Assembly: GCF_003052265.1 (NCBI RefSeq)
Contig: NZ_QANS01000004.1
Span: 124,414 to 188,413, forward strand
DNA: 64,000 nt
DNA from: Stenotrophobium rhamnosiphilum
GTDB taxonomy: Bacteria > Pseudomonadota > Gammaproteobacteria > Nevskiales > Nevskiaceae
Direction: 5' to 3'
Shown: in pieces, positions 8,422 to 17,734 of the stretch
Numbering within the stretch: the first letter of the stretch is position 1
Layout: each line of letters opens with the position of its first letter
Notes under the pieces: generated by a model
Databases searched by the model: none
The model's input: the letters and a program-made list of their open reading frames with translations, nothing else
Told to the model about the DNA's origin: nothing
Position numbers and translations under genes: made by a program

Positions 8422-10665
8422 ATGAACAAGCTTCTGGTCGCCGCGACATTCGCGGCATTCACGCATATGCCGCTGGTTGTTGCTCAGAGCAGCGCCGACA
8501 CAAACACTCAAAATTCAACGGCGACGAGCGAGGGCGATGCCCAGCAGTTGCCAACGGTCGTTGTAACTGGCACTTCAGAAACCAGCTATACCGTTAAAGA
8601 CAGCGCCGCATCGACCAAGCTGCCGATGAGCCTGCGTGAGACTCCCCAATCAGTCACGATCATCACGCGCGAACGCATGGAAGATCAGAAGCTGACCTCA
8701 ATTCGCGATGTGCTCGATAACACCAACGGCGTTTACACCTACTCTTGGGACACTGAGCGCGTGTTGTTCACGTCGCGTGGTTTCATCATCGACAACCTGA
8801 TGTATGACGGTGTTCAGACCGCAATGTCTGCAGACACAAGTTCCATCGACGATACCCTCGACACCGCCTTGTATGACCGCATCGAGATCGTGCGTGGTGC
8901 TACAGGCTTGATGACGGGCGCGGGTAGCCCCTCAGCGTCGGTCAATCTCGTACGCAAGCATGCCGACAGCAAAACTTTTGAAGGCGAGGCTGGACTCAGC
9001 GCTGGTATGTGGAATAACTATCGTGGTGACGTAGATCTGTCACTGCCACTCACGCAAGACGGCAGCGTGCGTGCACGTGTTGTGGGTGCGTATCAGTACA
9101 ACCAGTCGTATCAGGATTTATATCGCCGTCGTAAACCGGTGTTCTACGCCATTGTGGATGCGGATATCACACCTAAAACTTTGCTGTCCGTCGGCTACGA
9201 CTTTCAGGAAACACGCGCGAGAGGAAATACTTGGGGCTCATTCCCGATGTTCTTTAGCGATGGCACGCGCACTGATTGGGCGCGCTCTGTCACTACGGCT
9301 GCTGACTGGACGTTCTGGAATAAACGCACTCAAAGCGTCTTCGCAGAACTCAAGCATGACTTTGACAATGGCTGGGCACTGCGCTCAACGATTACGCATC
9401 GCTGGAAAGATGGTGAGTACAAGCTGCTGTACTTCGGCGGATTTCCTGATCGCGTGACAGGGCTTGGGCTTGACTTGGGTCCGGACTACGACCAAGACCC
9501 AGGCGGCAATCCTGACGTAATTTCTGCCTCTTACTTTGGACACGAGACTGATCGTCTTAATGTCTTGGACGTTTACGCGAGCGGTCCATTTAATCTGTTT
9601 GGACGCAAGCATGAATTGGTTGCAGGCATCTCAGGATCGAGGCTGACGCAGGCTGGACGAAATCTGAACAATGTGGATGGGGGAATGGCGACTCCGGGCA
9701 ATTTCTACAATTGGGATGGGTCTTATCCAGAGCCGCAGTACAACGAGAATCCAGACGACATCGATTTCACCAGCGCTGTGACTACCCAGCGCAGTGCCTA
9801 CACAGCTGTGCGACTTTCGCTCGCAGATCCGCTCAAGCTGATTGCTGGAGTTCGCTACACCAATTGGAAATCAGAAGGCTCGGCAACCGAAGGTGCCAGC
9901 TATGGTGCGCATCCATTCGTTCCTTATGCCGGACTCGTTGGTGATGTCGGCATGGGTTTCTCCGTCTTCGGCAGCTATACGGAAATTTTCAACCCCCAAG
10001 GCAATCGCGATGTTTCAGGAAAGTATCTCGACCCCATCGATGGTCGTAGCGTCGAAGCCGGTATCAAAGGCACGCACTTGAATGGTCGACTGAATACGTC
10101 ATTGACCATTTTTGATACTCGTCAGAATAACGTTGCAGTGCCAGACCTCGATTCCAATGGTGACCCAATTCCAGTCATTGGCTATCCTAATCAGCAAGCA
10201 TCAATCGCAATCGATGGAACACGCACGCGTGGGTTTGAAGTAGAAGTTGCTGGCGAACTTGCACGTCGCTGGAACCTCTCACTCGGCTGGTCTTACTACA
10301 ACCTGCGTGATGCTGATGGCAATGCCGTCAACCCACATATCCCACGCACCTTGGTGCGCCTGTTCACGACTTGGTCACCTGCTGGGGAGTGGAGTCGATT
10401 GACGATTGGTGGTGGTGCCAACTGGCAGGGCAGCAGCTACGTTGATAGTTTGGCGCACCCAGCTACGGCACCATCAGGGCATGTCGATCAGCAAGGTGCC
10501 TTGCTGGTTAACTTGATGACACGCTATCAGTTCACGCCCAGCCTTTCCTTGCAGCTCAACGGCAGCAACCTGCTTGATCGCAAGTACTACATTCTGGATA
10601 ACTACGACAACTCAAGCTACGGCGCGCCAGCCAACGTTTCTGCAAGCTTGAATTTTCGTTTCTAG
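8422..10665 (+). CDS. TonB-dependent siderophore receptor (FhuE/FpvA type)
   Basis: A 747-residue outer-membrane receptor with a signal peptide ending at about residue 21 (VVAQS). It has a TonB box (LPTVVVTGT) and the siderophore-receptor plug signature: STKLPMSLRETPQSVTIITR, then RGFIIDNLMYDGV and RIEIVRGATGLMTGAGSPSASVNLVRK. The barrel ends in NLLDRKYY and a terminal Phe. These features match ferric-hydroxamate or coprogen/pyoverdine-type receptors (FhuE, FpvA); there is no N-terminal STN signalling domain. A Fur-like box overlaps its promoter. The gene is monocistronic and ends in a hairpin terminator. Exact siderophore unknown. Confidence 0.9.
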   Translation: MNKLLVAATFAAFTHMPLVVAQSSADTNTQNSTATSEGDAQQLPTVVVTGTSETSYTVKDSAASTKLPMSLRETPQSVTIITRERMEDQKLTSIRDVLDNTNGVYTYSWDTERVLFTSRGFIIDNLMYDGVQTAMSADTSSIDDTLDTALYDRIEIVRGATGLMTGAGSPSASVNLVRKHADSKTFEGEAGLSAGMWNNYRGDVDLSLPLTQDGSVRARVVGAYQYNQSYQDLYRRRKPVFYAIVDADITPKTLLSVGYDFQETRARGNTWGSFPMFFSDGTRTDWARSVTTAADWTFWNKRTQSVFAELKHDFDNGWALRSTITHRWKDGEYKLLYFGGFPDRVTGLGLDLGPDYDQDPGGNPDVISASYFGHETDRLNVLDVYASGPFNLFGRKHELVAGISGSRLTQAGRNLNNVDGGMATPGNFYNWDGSYPEPQYNENPDDIDFTSAVTTQRSAYTAVRLSLADPLKLIAGVRYTNWKSEGSATEGASYGAHPFVPYAGLVGDVGMGFSVFGSYTEIFNPQGNRDVSGKYLDPIDGRSVEAGIKGTHLNGRLNTSLTIFDTRQNNVAVPDLDSNGDPIPVIGYPNQQASIAIDGTRTRGFEVEVAGELARRWNLSLGWSYYNLRDADGNAVNPHIPRTLVRLFTTWSPAGEWSRLTIGGGANWQGSSYVDSLAHPATAPSGHVDQQGALLVNLMTRYQFTPSLSLQLNGSNLLDRKYYILDNYDNSSYGAPANVSASLNFRF

Positions 10666-10693
10666 TTTTTAATCGAATTTGTTGTACAAATAT

Positions 10694-10715
10694 AAAAGGG
10701 CCGCAGGGCCCTTTT
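10694..10715. terminator. Bidirectional rho-independent terminator
   Basis: Nine-bp stem AAAAGGGCC / GGCCCTTTT with a GCAG loop between the siderophore receptor and the convergent acyl-CoA synthetase. Confidence 0.9.
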
Positions 10716-10720
10716 ATTGT

Positions 10721-12331
10721 TTAAGCGTTAGCTGATGATTCCTCATTGATCTTTGCGTAACGATCTCTCAGTTCTCGTTTCAGAATCTTGCCGCTGGCAT
10801 TCTTCGGTAGTTGATTGATGATCGCGATGTGCTTAGGCGCTTTATAACCAGCGAGACGATCGCGGCAATGCGTCATCAGCGTATCTACTGACAACTCTGC
10901 ACCAGATCGTAAAACGACAACCGCCATTACGGCTTCAATCCAACGCGGATGAGGCACGCCGAACACTGCGACTTCAGCTACCGAAGCATGCTGGAAGATC
11001 ACTTCTTCAACTTCACGGCTGGCAACATTCTCACCACCGGTCTTGATCATGTCCTTCTTACGATCAACGACAGTCAAATAGCCTTCTTCATCAAACACGC
11101 CGAGATCGCCGCTATGGAACCAGCCATTGCGGAATGCTTCTGCGGTCTTCTCAGGATTTTTCCAATAACCCAGCGTTGCATGCGGGCTGCGATGGACGAT
11201 TTCACCAATGACGCCGACAGCAACCGGCACATCGTTGTCATCAACTACGCGCGTTTCAACATTCAGTGCAGCGCGACCGGCGGAGCCCAGCTTTCGCATC
11301 TGATCTTCTGGGCTCAAGATCGTTGCAACGGGTGACATCTCAGTCTGCCCGTAGAAATTGAACAGGCGGATTCCAGGAATCTTTGCGTGAATCTCTTTAA
11401 TGATCTCCATCGGCATGATCGAAGCGCCGTAATAACCTTTCTTCAGCGATGAGAGATTGCGTCGACCAAAGTCTGGATGGCGAAGGATCGCGATCCAAAC
11501 TGTCGGTGGACAGAACAGTTTGGTGACGCCTTCTTCTTCAATCGTCTTGAGCAGATTTGCCGGATCGGGTGCTGAAAGAATGATGCTGGTCGCGCCGATG
11601 TAGAGATCAGGCGTCAGGAAGCAATCAAGCTGGGCGCAGTGATAGAGGGGCAGTGAGTGCACTTCGATATCGCTCGCGCTCATTTCACCATCAGCAATGC
11701 AACTCGCATAGTGTGCATACAGAGAGCGCGCTGAAAGCAGAGCGCCTTTAGGACGAGATTCGGTTCCGCTGGTATAGAGCAGTTGAACAGCTTCGTCGTC
11801 GCCGATAGCAACATCCGGTGCGCTGGTGTCATCGTGCCGCATCAAGATCGATATCGGCTCCCAGTCTTTTGGAACAGTAGCGCCAGACTCTTCGATGACG
11901 CACTTCAAGCGCATCGTCATCTTGGCTTCTGCAATTGCCGCATCAACTGTTGCCACCAGCGCGTCTTCGACGACCACGGCTTTGGCCTCGGCATTGTCGA
12001 GGATGAATGCGATCTCGGACGCGTTCAGCATGAAATTGATCGGAACCATCACGGCACCAAGACGCGCCAATGCAAAGCGTGTGACGACGAAGGCATGGTT
12101 GTTATGGGAAACCATCGCAACGTGATCACCACGCGAGATGCCGCGTGCGGCGAAAGCGTTGGCGACACGATTCACGACCGTATCGAGTTCTGAAAAGCTG
12201 TGTCGAATGCCTTTATAGATCAGTGCCGTCTTGTTGGGCGTTCTGGCGGCGCTGCGCCATAAGAGATCAGCGAGTCGGTTACGTCGCGCGCTTGCGACCA
12301 AACTATTGAGGTCCTTTTCACTGGCAGTCAT
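10721..12331 (-). CDS. Acyl-CoA synthetase (AMP-forming, FadD-like)
   Basis: A 536-residue adenylate-forming ligase that activates a carboxylic acid to its acyl-CoA using ATP. Visible motifs: the phosphate-binding loop YTSGTESRPKG (about 186-196), YGQTE, HSGDLG, the hinge/linker VDRKKDMIKTGGENV and the catalytic-Lys motif NASGKILKREL. The family accepts fatty, cyclic or steroid-derived acids; specificity cannot be read here. It lies 63 bp downstream of the MalT-like regulator on the same strand, so it may be cotranscribed with it. Within the block it would activate the acid made by the alcohol and aldehyde dehydrogenases. Confidence 0.88.
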   Translation of the reverse strand: MTASEKDLNSLVASARRNRLADLLWRSAARTPNKTALIYKGIRHSFSELDTVVNRVANAFAARGISRGDHVAMVSHNNHAFVVTRFALARLGAVMVPINFMLNASEIAFILDNAEAKAVVVEDALVATVDAAIAEAKMTMRLKCVIEESGATVPKDWEPISILMRHDDTSAPDVAIGDDEAVQLLYTSGTESRPKGALLSARSLYAHYASCIADGEMSASDIEVHSLPLYHCAQLDCFLTPDLYIGATSIILSAPDPANLLKTIEEEGVTKLFCPPTVWIAILRHPDFGRRNLSSLKKGYYGASIMPMEIIKEIHAKIPGIRLFNFYGQTEMSPVATILSPEDQMRKLGSAGRAALNVETRVVDDNDVPVAVGVIGEIVHRSPHATLGYWKNPEKTAEAFRNGWFHSGDLGVFDEEGYLTVVDRKKDMIKTGGENVASREVEEVIFQHASVAEVAVFGVPHPRWIEAVMAVVVLRSGAELSVDTLMTHCRDRLAGYKAPKHIAIINQLPKNASGKILKRELRDRYAKINEESSANA

Positions 12332-12394
12332 TGCGTTCTCCTAATCATTATTTTCGTGTCATGGCTTGGCCATGCATCGGTAAATCTTAAAAAT

Positions 12395-15109
12395 CTAGTT
12401 CAGCAACTGCGGCTCGGGTTTGGTGGTGTTCGAATTGGAGCGCAGGCGAGGCAGCAGATTGTAGGCGTCAATGCGACGCGCGACATCCAGCTTTCTGTAA
12501 ATGTTCTTCAGGTGATATTTCACGGTGTTGGTTGAGACACAGGAGCGCTGAGCCATTTCCTGATTCGATAGTCTTGCGCTCAGGTAACCCAGAATTTCTT
12601 GTTCCTTATCGGAGAATTGATCAATGTCGATCAGTGCAATTTCTGGCGGCAGAATCTGTGAATCGCTGGATGCACGCGCAATCGAGATCAACTTCCGCGC
12701 AAACGCAAGAATCGGTGTTGGGTCGGCTCCTTCCGTGGAAGCAACTAACTCTTTCAGCAGATCAACCACCGCTTCACCCTCATCGAGTATCAAGCGGATA
12801 TAACCGTCGCTCTCAGCAGAACGCAGCGCGCTGGAGAGATGACGAAGACTCGCGAGGCCCAGGCCTCTTTTCTTCAACACAATCGCTTGAAGAATGCTCA
12901 AGCGAATGGAGTAGTACAGGTAACCGGGTCTGTCTGTTTGCAGTGCAGAAAGTTCAGCGCTGGCCTCATCAAACTGTTCTTTGTAAATGGACACGCGCAC
13001 TGAACTGATCTTTCGGCTTTCCAGCAACTCTGAAACCGGCAGCCAATCGGCAGGAATGGTCGGCGTCGCCTGGCGCAGAGCGGATAGCTGGCTTGGAATG
13101 TTGTGCAGATTGTTGCTGGTTAAATTTGCGCGTAAGCGTTCGCTCTTAAACAGCTGGACAACGCGAGGCCAAGAGTTTCGATTCGCAATGGCTTCGGCAT
13201 TTGCCAGAATCGCCAAACTCTCTTCACGTCTGCCGCAGGCGGCATGGATGCGTGATACGCAGATCATGCTGATTGCAAAGAAATCAGGAATGGCCGATTC
13301 AAGCACCATGTCGTGATATTCATCAAACACAGCGAGTGCAACATCGAATTCATTGGCTTCGTAGAGCGCCCAGATGTAACAGGAAGCGAGTGGGGCAGAG
13401 CCGAAAGCGGAATCGAGAACCTGACGCTGATCCGCAAGGCCGCTGCGTAGCACCGTAAGCGCTGATTTCAAATGGCCCTTGATGATGTGGCTTACGCCTT
13501 CTAAACAGGAGGTATAACCGCCGCTGAAGATCGCGGAACCCTGATGATTGTAGATTTGGGCGGCGGCGATGCGGTTTTGTGATTCGTCTAGATCGCCGAT
13601 CACAAGATTGCGGAACGCGTCGAGGTTTGCCGCGGCAGCCAGTGCAAAAGCCTCGAAGCGATCAAGGTCGCCACTTTTATTCACCACGCCAACAATCTGT
13701 TTAAACGCACCTGACATATCGTCAGCGCAGATCGATGCCATGGCATGCATCGCAAGTGAGTCGTTTGGATATTCAGTTTGCGAATCAGATGTGCCGAGAA
13801 GTTGCGCGAGCTTGCTTCTGCGGCCAAGGAATATCAGCGCCCAAGCGATGCGATAGCGTAGGGCAGGTCTCTTTTTAATTTCAACCAGCGGAATGCAATC
13901 AAACCAGCGCTCGGCGATGGACATTTCGCCATCTGCGACAAGGTCCGCCGACCATAACTCAAGGATATCCGCAGCCAGCGATAAATCATTCGCCGCAACG
14001 GCATGATGCAAAGCGTCTTGAAAATGGCGGTGATTGAAAAACCAACGCGCGGCTTGAGCGTGCAGCAGGCGATAGGTGTCGGCCTCGCCAGAGAGCAGTT
14101 GTTCTCTCAGGTAGGAAGCAAAAAGTGAGTGATAGCTGAACCATGACTGTGTGAGGTCCATCGCTCTGACAAAAAGACCAGCTCGCTCTAAATTGATCAG
14201 CACGCTTTGCGCGTCGGAGCGGCCACTGAGTTCATTGCATATCTGCGCGTTGAGGCGATTAAGGATGCAGGTTCTTAGTAGAAAAGATCGGATATCGATT
14301 GATTGATCTGACAACACGCACTCGGTTAGATACTCGGCGAGTTCGCGTGGGCGGTAATTATCCAGGCGCTGCAAAGTAGATTGTGCAGACAACTTTGAAA
14401 GCCCGAGCCTGAACAGTTGCACGGCTGCGGGCCAGCCTTCGGTGCGCAGATGAACTTGATCAACATCGTCTTGGCTGATCGATAACTCCACCGCAGTCGA
14501 GAAGAAAGTTCGCACCTCGGCTTGCGAGAAGCGGAGATCATCTGCCAACACGAGGAGCACGCGATTGGCGACCAGCAATCGTGCTACGCCTGCTTGAACT
14601 GCATTACGCGTCGCAACGAAGACTCGCACGTTGTCTGGGCAGCGATAGAGAAAGTCACGCCAGAAGGAGAGTACCGATTGATTCGTGATCGATTCAAAGT
14701 CATCGATAAACAGCGCCATGTCCGCGCCGCTATCCGCCATACGATCGATGAGCCAATCGGCACGCTGCTCAAACTGGTTGCCTGACTCTGAGTAATCCAA
14801 TTCCCGCGACGCCTTCACGCTCAAGCGCGGAATGAGCTTGTCGAGCATCAGTCGCAAATGTTTGGCGTGGCGACGGCTATCGTTATCGGATTCGTCCAGC
14901 GTCAGCCAAGCGCATTGAAGGCCGCGTGTTTCGCAGGCTCCGCGCAACTGCCGCATCACCGTCGATTTTCCGTGTCCGGCCGGCGCCTGAAGGATGACCA
15001 CGTTGGGCGCCACGTCGGACATGACCCGCTTCAAAATGTCCTGACGCAGCATCCGCTGACCGGGTTCGGTCACATGCTGGCGATAGGTTTTGTCTTCGCT
15101 ATGTGGCAT
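12395..15109 (-). CDS. MalT-like ATP-dependent LuxR-family activator
   Basis: A 904-residue STAND-class regulator. Walker A is APAGHGKST (residues 42-50) and Walker B ALFIDDFE (about 132-139). A winged-helix/arm region and a helical TPR-like sensor region (about 350-800) follow. The C-terminal LuxR DNA-binding domain reads FSDKEQEILGYLSARLSNQE..VSTNTVKYHLKNIYRKL. Such proteins activate sugar, alcohol or terpenoid catabolism after inducer and ATP binding. It is divergent from the duplicated secreted genes. An ACTACCC-N5-GGGTAGT palindrome lies 70 bp before it, and an equivalent one precedes the Baeyer-Villiger gene, so these are the likely targets. Confidence 0.9.
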   Translation of the reverse strand: MPHSEDKTYRQHVTEPGQRMLRQDILKRVMSDVAPNVVILQAPAGHGKSTVMRQLRGACETRGLQCAWLTLDESDNDSRRHAKHLRLMLDKLIPRLSVKASRELDYSESGNQFEQRADWLIDRMADSGADMALFIDDFESITNQSVLSFWRDFLYRCPDNVRVFVATRNAVQAGVARLLVANRVLLVLADDLRFSQAEVRTFFSTAVELSISQDDVDQVHLRTEGWPAAVQLFRLGLSKLSAQSTLQRLDNYRPRELAEYLTECVLSDQSIDIRSFLLRTCILNRLNAQICNELSGRSDAQSVLINLERAGLFVRAMDLTQSWFSYHSLFASYLREQLLSGEADTYRLLHAQAARWFFNHRHFQDALHHAVAANDLSLAADILELWSADLVADGEMSIAERWFDCIPLVEIKKRPALRYRIAWALIFLGRRSKLAQLLGTSDSQTEYPNDSLAMHAMASICADDMSGAFKQIVGVVNKSGDLDRFEAFALAAAANLDAFRNLVIGDLDESQNRIAAAQIYNHQGSAIFSGGYTSCLEGVSHIIKGHLKSALTVLRSGLADQRQVLDSAFGSAPLASCYIWALYEANEFDVALAVFDEYHDMVLESAIPDFFAISMICVSRIHAACGRREESLAILANAEAIANRNSWPRVVQLFKSERLRANLTSNNLHNIPSQLSALRQATPTIPADWLPVSELLESRKISSVRVSIYKEQFDEASAELSALQTDRPGYLYYSIRLSILQAIVLKKRGLGLASLRHLSSALRSAESDGYIRLILDEGEAVVDLLKELVASTEGADPTPILAFARKLISIARASSDSQILPPEIALIDIDQFSDKEQEILGYLSARLSNQEMAQRSCVSTNTVKYHLKNIYRKLDVARRIDAYNLLPRLRSNSNTTKPEPQLLN

Positions 15110-15179
15110 CGGGCCGTGCTTCTGTAGGGGTAAAAGCGCTTATGTGTTCCGGATCATAGGTCCGGAATCCCAGCCCGAG

Positions 15180-15198
15180 ACTACCCGTTATGGGTAGT
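15180..15198 (+). promoter_or_regulatory. Operator copy 1 (ACTACCC-N5-GGGTAGT)
   Basis: Seven-bp inverted repeat ACTACCC-GTTAT-GGGTAGT, preceded by GAG. Exactly 18 bp after it comes TTCATGAAG, a possible -10 region. The same palindrome with the same 18-bp spacing to TTCAT recurs at 17735. Probably the binding site of the adjacent MalT-like activator, directing transcription to the right. A second inverted repeat TTCCGGA-N7-TCCGGAA lies at 15147-15167. Confidence 0.7.
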
Positions 15199-15381
15199 AG
15201 AACAGCTTAGATCTGATTCATGAAGTGAGCTTGAACAAGGTGCTGGGGTCGAAATAAAGAGCCGTTTTCAGCCTGAGCTTTTCTGAAATATCGATCCAAA
15301 TATCAGTATGTCTAGACCACTAGCTGGGCCTGAAAATCGGGCGCAGCCTGCGCTGACTGAATAGACAGAAGGAGATCCCTC

Positions 15382-16089
15382 ATGTTTAAGAAGATCATTC
15401 AGGCCAGCGCAGTTGCCATTTTGCTGGCGAGTACATTCAGCGCCATTGCGGCGGACGCGCCAATTCAAACGGTCTATCCCGTTAAGGCGAAGATGACCAT
15501 GGTCACTAGCGTCAACAATCCCGCGAGCGGATCAGCAAAGCTGGTGACCATTACCCTCGATAACAAGAAGCTGATCCGTATGACCATGGGGCTGCCGCCG
15601 GACATCCCAGCTTTGAATGAGCAGCATTGGGTGCTGGGATTTGTGCCTGTGAATCAGAATCTAAGCAATTGTAAGGCTGCCATTGTTGTCTGGGACAAAG
15701 TCAGGGAAGAGATCAATGGCGAATTGGCCACTGCCAAACTCTGTGAGAGCACAGGCTTATACCTTTCGGCTCCTGTGCGTGGAAAAAATTCCACGGCGCG
15801 ATCCCTCGATATTGCTTCTTTCACATTAGTAACACCCGGCGGCTGCTCTCAGAGCAAAAACAGTTTGCACGGCAATCCCGCGTCTTTGTCTGGCTTGAGT
15901 GATTACAGCTTCCAAGCGTCTAGTCATATCTCGACGAAGCAGACCCTTGTCCAGCTTTTTGGTGAAGTCCTAGAAACGAATACCGAGACTCACGGGTTGA
16001 TCAAAGATGGAAGCTTCTCAGTCAATGTGAAAAAACCGCTCGGCAGCGCTAAAAAACTGCTCGCTATGAATTGCGAGCCAGAGGAATAG
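15382..16089 (+). CDS. Exported protein of unknown function, tandem paralogue 1
   Basis: 235 residues with a signal peptide (about 1-23, cleavage after SAIAA). I do not recognise the family. The mature part begins QTVYPVKAKMTMVTSV and has four Cys shared with its neighbour, in the contexts NCKAAIVVWDKV, LCES, GGCSQ and MNCE, which suggests two disulphides in the periplasm. There is no membrane helix beyond the signal. The ribosome site AGAAGGAGA is strong. It is the first gene downstream of the ACTACCC operator, hence probably induced with the Baeyer-Villiger enzyme by the MalT-like activator. A periplasmic binding or protective role is possible but unproven. Confidence 0.75.
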   Translation: MFKKIIQASAVAILLASTFSAIAADAPIQTVYPVKAKMTMVTSVNNPASGSAKLVTITLDNKKLIRMTMGLPPDIPALNEQHWVLGFVPVNQNLSNCKAAIVVWDKVREEINGELATAKLCESTGLYLSAPVRGKNSTARSLDIASFTLVTPGGCSQSKNSLHGNPASLSGLSDYSFQASSHISTKQTLVQLFGEVLETNTETHGLIKDGSFSVNVKKPLGSAKKLLAMNCEPEE

Positions 16090-16109
16090 CGCAGCACCAA
16101 AAGATCACA

Positions 16110-16139
16110 CGGTCTCAGAAGGATCTGAGGCCGACTTTT
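16110..16139 (+). terminator. Rho-independent terminator after paralogue 1
   Basis: Ten-bp stem CGGTCTCAGA / TCTGAGGCCG (one G-T wobble), loop AGGA, then ACTTTTG. Confidence 0.75.
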
Positions 16140-16195
16140 GATTAAGCGACTGATCGCTTATCTCCTTCTGTACTGAACTATCAATGTCTCCTTTG

Positions 16196-16222
16196 AAAAG
16201 CCGCCTTCCGGGTGGCTTTTTT
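16196..16222 (+). terminator. Second terminator between the paralogues
   Basis: AAAAGCCGCC / GGTGGCTTTT stem with one wobble pair and a T run. With the hairpin at 16110 it makes a double stop before unit 2, implying unit 2 needs its own promoter or read-through. Confidence 0.75.
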
Positions 16223-16310
16223 ATATTCATCCACACATGAGTATGTCTAGGCCACTAGTTGAGCTTTCATATAGAGCGCAGCCTTCTCAGACTTTTAGAA
16301 GGAGACCCTC

Positions 16311-17018
16311 ATGTTTAAAAAGATCATTCAGACCGTCACGGCTGCCGCTCTGCTGGCGAGTTCATTTAGCGTCATTGCAAAGGCCGATCCAATGCAAACG
16401 GTCTATCCCGTTAAGGGGAAGATGACCATGCTCACCCGCGTCGACAATCCAAATGACGGATCTAAAAAACTTCTGACCATCACCTTCGACAACAAGAAGC
16501 TGGTCCGTATGGCCATGGGTATGACCCCTAATGCGCCGACCCCAGGTGAAGCGAACTGGGTGCTGGGATATGCCCCTCGTGATGGGACCTTATTCAGTTG
16601 TTACGCAGCGATCGTAGTTTGGGACAAGGTCGCCGGCGAGATCATTGGCGAATTAGCTTCTATTGATGCTTGCGCGAGCCCATCAGCACTGAATTCATTT
16701 CCAGCAACTGGAAAAAAGGGCACGAATCGATACCTAAGTAGTATCCGTTTCAAATTACTAACGCCAGAAGGTTGTTCTCAAAGTGAAAACAGCTTGCGAT
16801 ACGAGCTCGCGCCGCTATCTGGCTTGAATGATTTTAGTGAGACGACACCTGGCCAAATTGCGACCAAGTATTCCCTCAGCAAGATTTTTGGTGACGTTAC
16901 AGAATTGAATACAGCCACTAGAGGTCTGATCACGGACGGGAGTTTCGTGGTTACTGCTAAAAAGTCGCTTGGCGAGACTAGAAAAAATCTTGCTATGAAT
17001 TGCGAGTTAGAGGAATAG
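16311..17018 (+). CDS. Exported protein of unknown function, tandem paralogue 2
   Basis: 235 residues, a clear duplicate of the upstream gene. The signal peptide is nearly identical (MFKKIIQ...SVIAKA), the mature N terminus QTVYPVKGKMTML matches, and the AIVVWDKV and GCSQSENSL motifs and the same four Cys (SC, AC, GC, NC) are kept. More than half of the positions look identical by eye. Divergence is concentrated around residues 75-90 and 135-150. Unit 2 keeps its own copy of the 16240-16266 upstream element and its own terminator. Unknown family; a periplasmic location is the only well-supported statement. Confidence 0.75.
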   Translation: MFKKIIQTVTAAALLASSFSVIAKADPMQTVYPVKGKMTMLTRVDNPNDGSKKLLTITFDNKKLVRMAMGMTPNAPTPGEANWVLGYAPRDGTLFSCYAAIVVWDKVAGEIIGELASIDACASPSALNSFPATGKKGTNRYLSSIRFKLLTPEGCSQSENSLRYELAPLSGLNDFSETTPGQIATKYSLSKIFGDVTELNTATRGLITDGSFVVTAKKSLGETRKNLAMNCELEE

Positions 17019-17038
17019 CGCAACATTAAAAGACTGCA

Positions 17039-17069
17039 CGGTCTCAGAAGCATTTGAGACCGACTTTTT
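17039..17069 (+). terminator. Rho-independent terminator after paralogue 2
   Basis: Perfect 8-bp stem CGGTCTCA / TGAGACCG, loop of 8, then ACTTTTTC. It ends 4 bp before the next start codon. Confidence 0.8.
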
Positions 17070-17072
17070 CTT

Positions 17073-17720
17073 ATGAATACTTCCTCTCGTTCAACCGCAA
17101 TCACACTGGCCATTGGACTACTGGTGGGCGTTGGCTTGGGTTACTGGCTAGGGTCTGCCGAATCAGTAAACTCGCAGATCAACGATCAGCTTGTGACGAC
17201 GATGCAAGCTAGCACGCCAACTTCGGCCGAACTGCAGGGCAGTCGTCTTCACCAGACTTCCGCCACGCTGCCGCCTGCGAATTTGCTGCTGGTCGGCACG
17301 CTGCTCGAAGTCGATAGCACCCGATCCAAAGCCTGGCTGCTGGATACGCGCTCAGAACTGACGCAGATTTACAGAACGAACGATGTGCTGCCCGAGGGTT
17401 TTAAAGTTGAGGTTATCGAAGCTGATGCCTTGATCGCCATAAAGGATGGGCAGCGCTATGTGTTTCGCAGAGCGTCGCGAACGTCCGATGTAGCGGCAAC
17501 TGCGCCGCCTGCATTGACGGAGCCGCATGTCGAATCTGGCAATGTCCGCAATCAGCGACGCGCGGGCAGATCAGATCAACGCGCAACTTTTCAGCCTTCA
17601 CAGTCCATGACTGCGGAAGGCCTTACGGCGGCCTGGGGTGCTGACAGCGTGAAGGACCTGCCTGAAGAACCTGAAGCTGAAACCGATGCGAAGGACGATA
17701 GTCCGCAGGGATCCCCTTAG
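17073..17720 (+). CDS. GspC-like protein (single type II secretion HR-type domain)
   Basis: 215 residues: one N-terminal membrane anchor (about 9-28, ITLAIGLLVGVGLGYWLGSA), a variable linker, then a compact domain at about 73-130 (LLLVGTLLEVDSTRSKAWLLD...YRTNDVLPEGFKVEVIEADALIAIKDGQRYVF). This resembles the homology region of GspC, the inner-membrane clamp of type II secretion systems. The C-terminal 85 residues are low-complexity and acidic, without the PDZ domain of classical GspC. No other gsp gene is nearby, so it is an orphan. The resemblance is by pattern only. It sits between the duplicated exported proteins and the Baeyer-Villiger gene. Confidence 0.6.
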   Translation: MNTSSRSTAITLAIGLLVGVGLGYWLGSAESVNSQINDQLVTTMQASTPTSAELQGSRLHQTSATLPPANLLLVGTLLEVDSTRSKAWLLDTRSELTQIYRTNDVLPEGFKVEVIEADALIAIKDGQRYVFRRASRTSDVAATAPPALTEPHVESGNVRNQRRAGRSDQRATFQPSQSMTAEGLTAAWGADSVKDLPEEPEAETDAKDDSPQGSP

Positions 17721-17734
17721 CCTCTATCCCTGAG

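Larger units (their letters stand above)
15305..17069 (+). repeat. Tandem duplication of a gene with its flanks
   Basis: Unit 1 runs from about 15305 to 16139 and unit 2 from about 16240 to 17069. Each begins with AGTATGTCTAG[AG]CCACTAG, has an AGAAGGAGA ribosome site and a CCCTC-ATG start. Each encodes a 235-residue protein ending MNCE[PL]EE, and closes with a CGGTCTCA-type hairpin terminator. Promoter-proximal element, gene and terminator were therefore duplicated together and have diverged since. Confidence 0.85.

Noticed and set aside
12342-12385. CATGGC-TTG-GCCATG dyad as an operator for the acyl-CoA synthetase gene
   Set aside because: Short, made of common hexamers and unmatched elsewhere; no promoter could be recognised around it.
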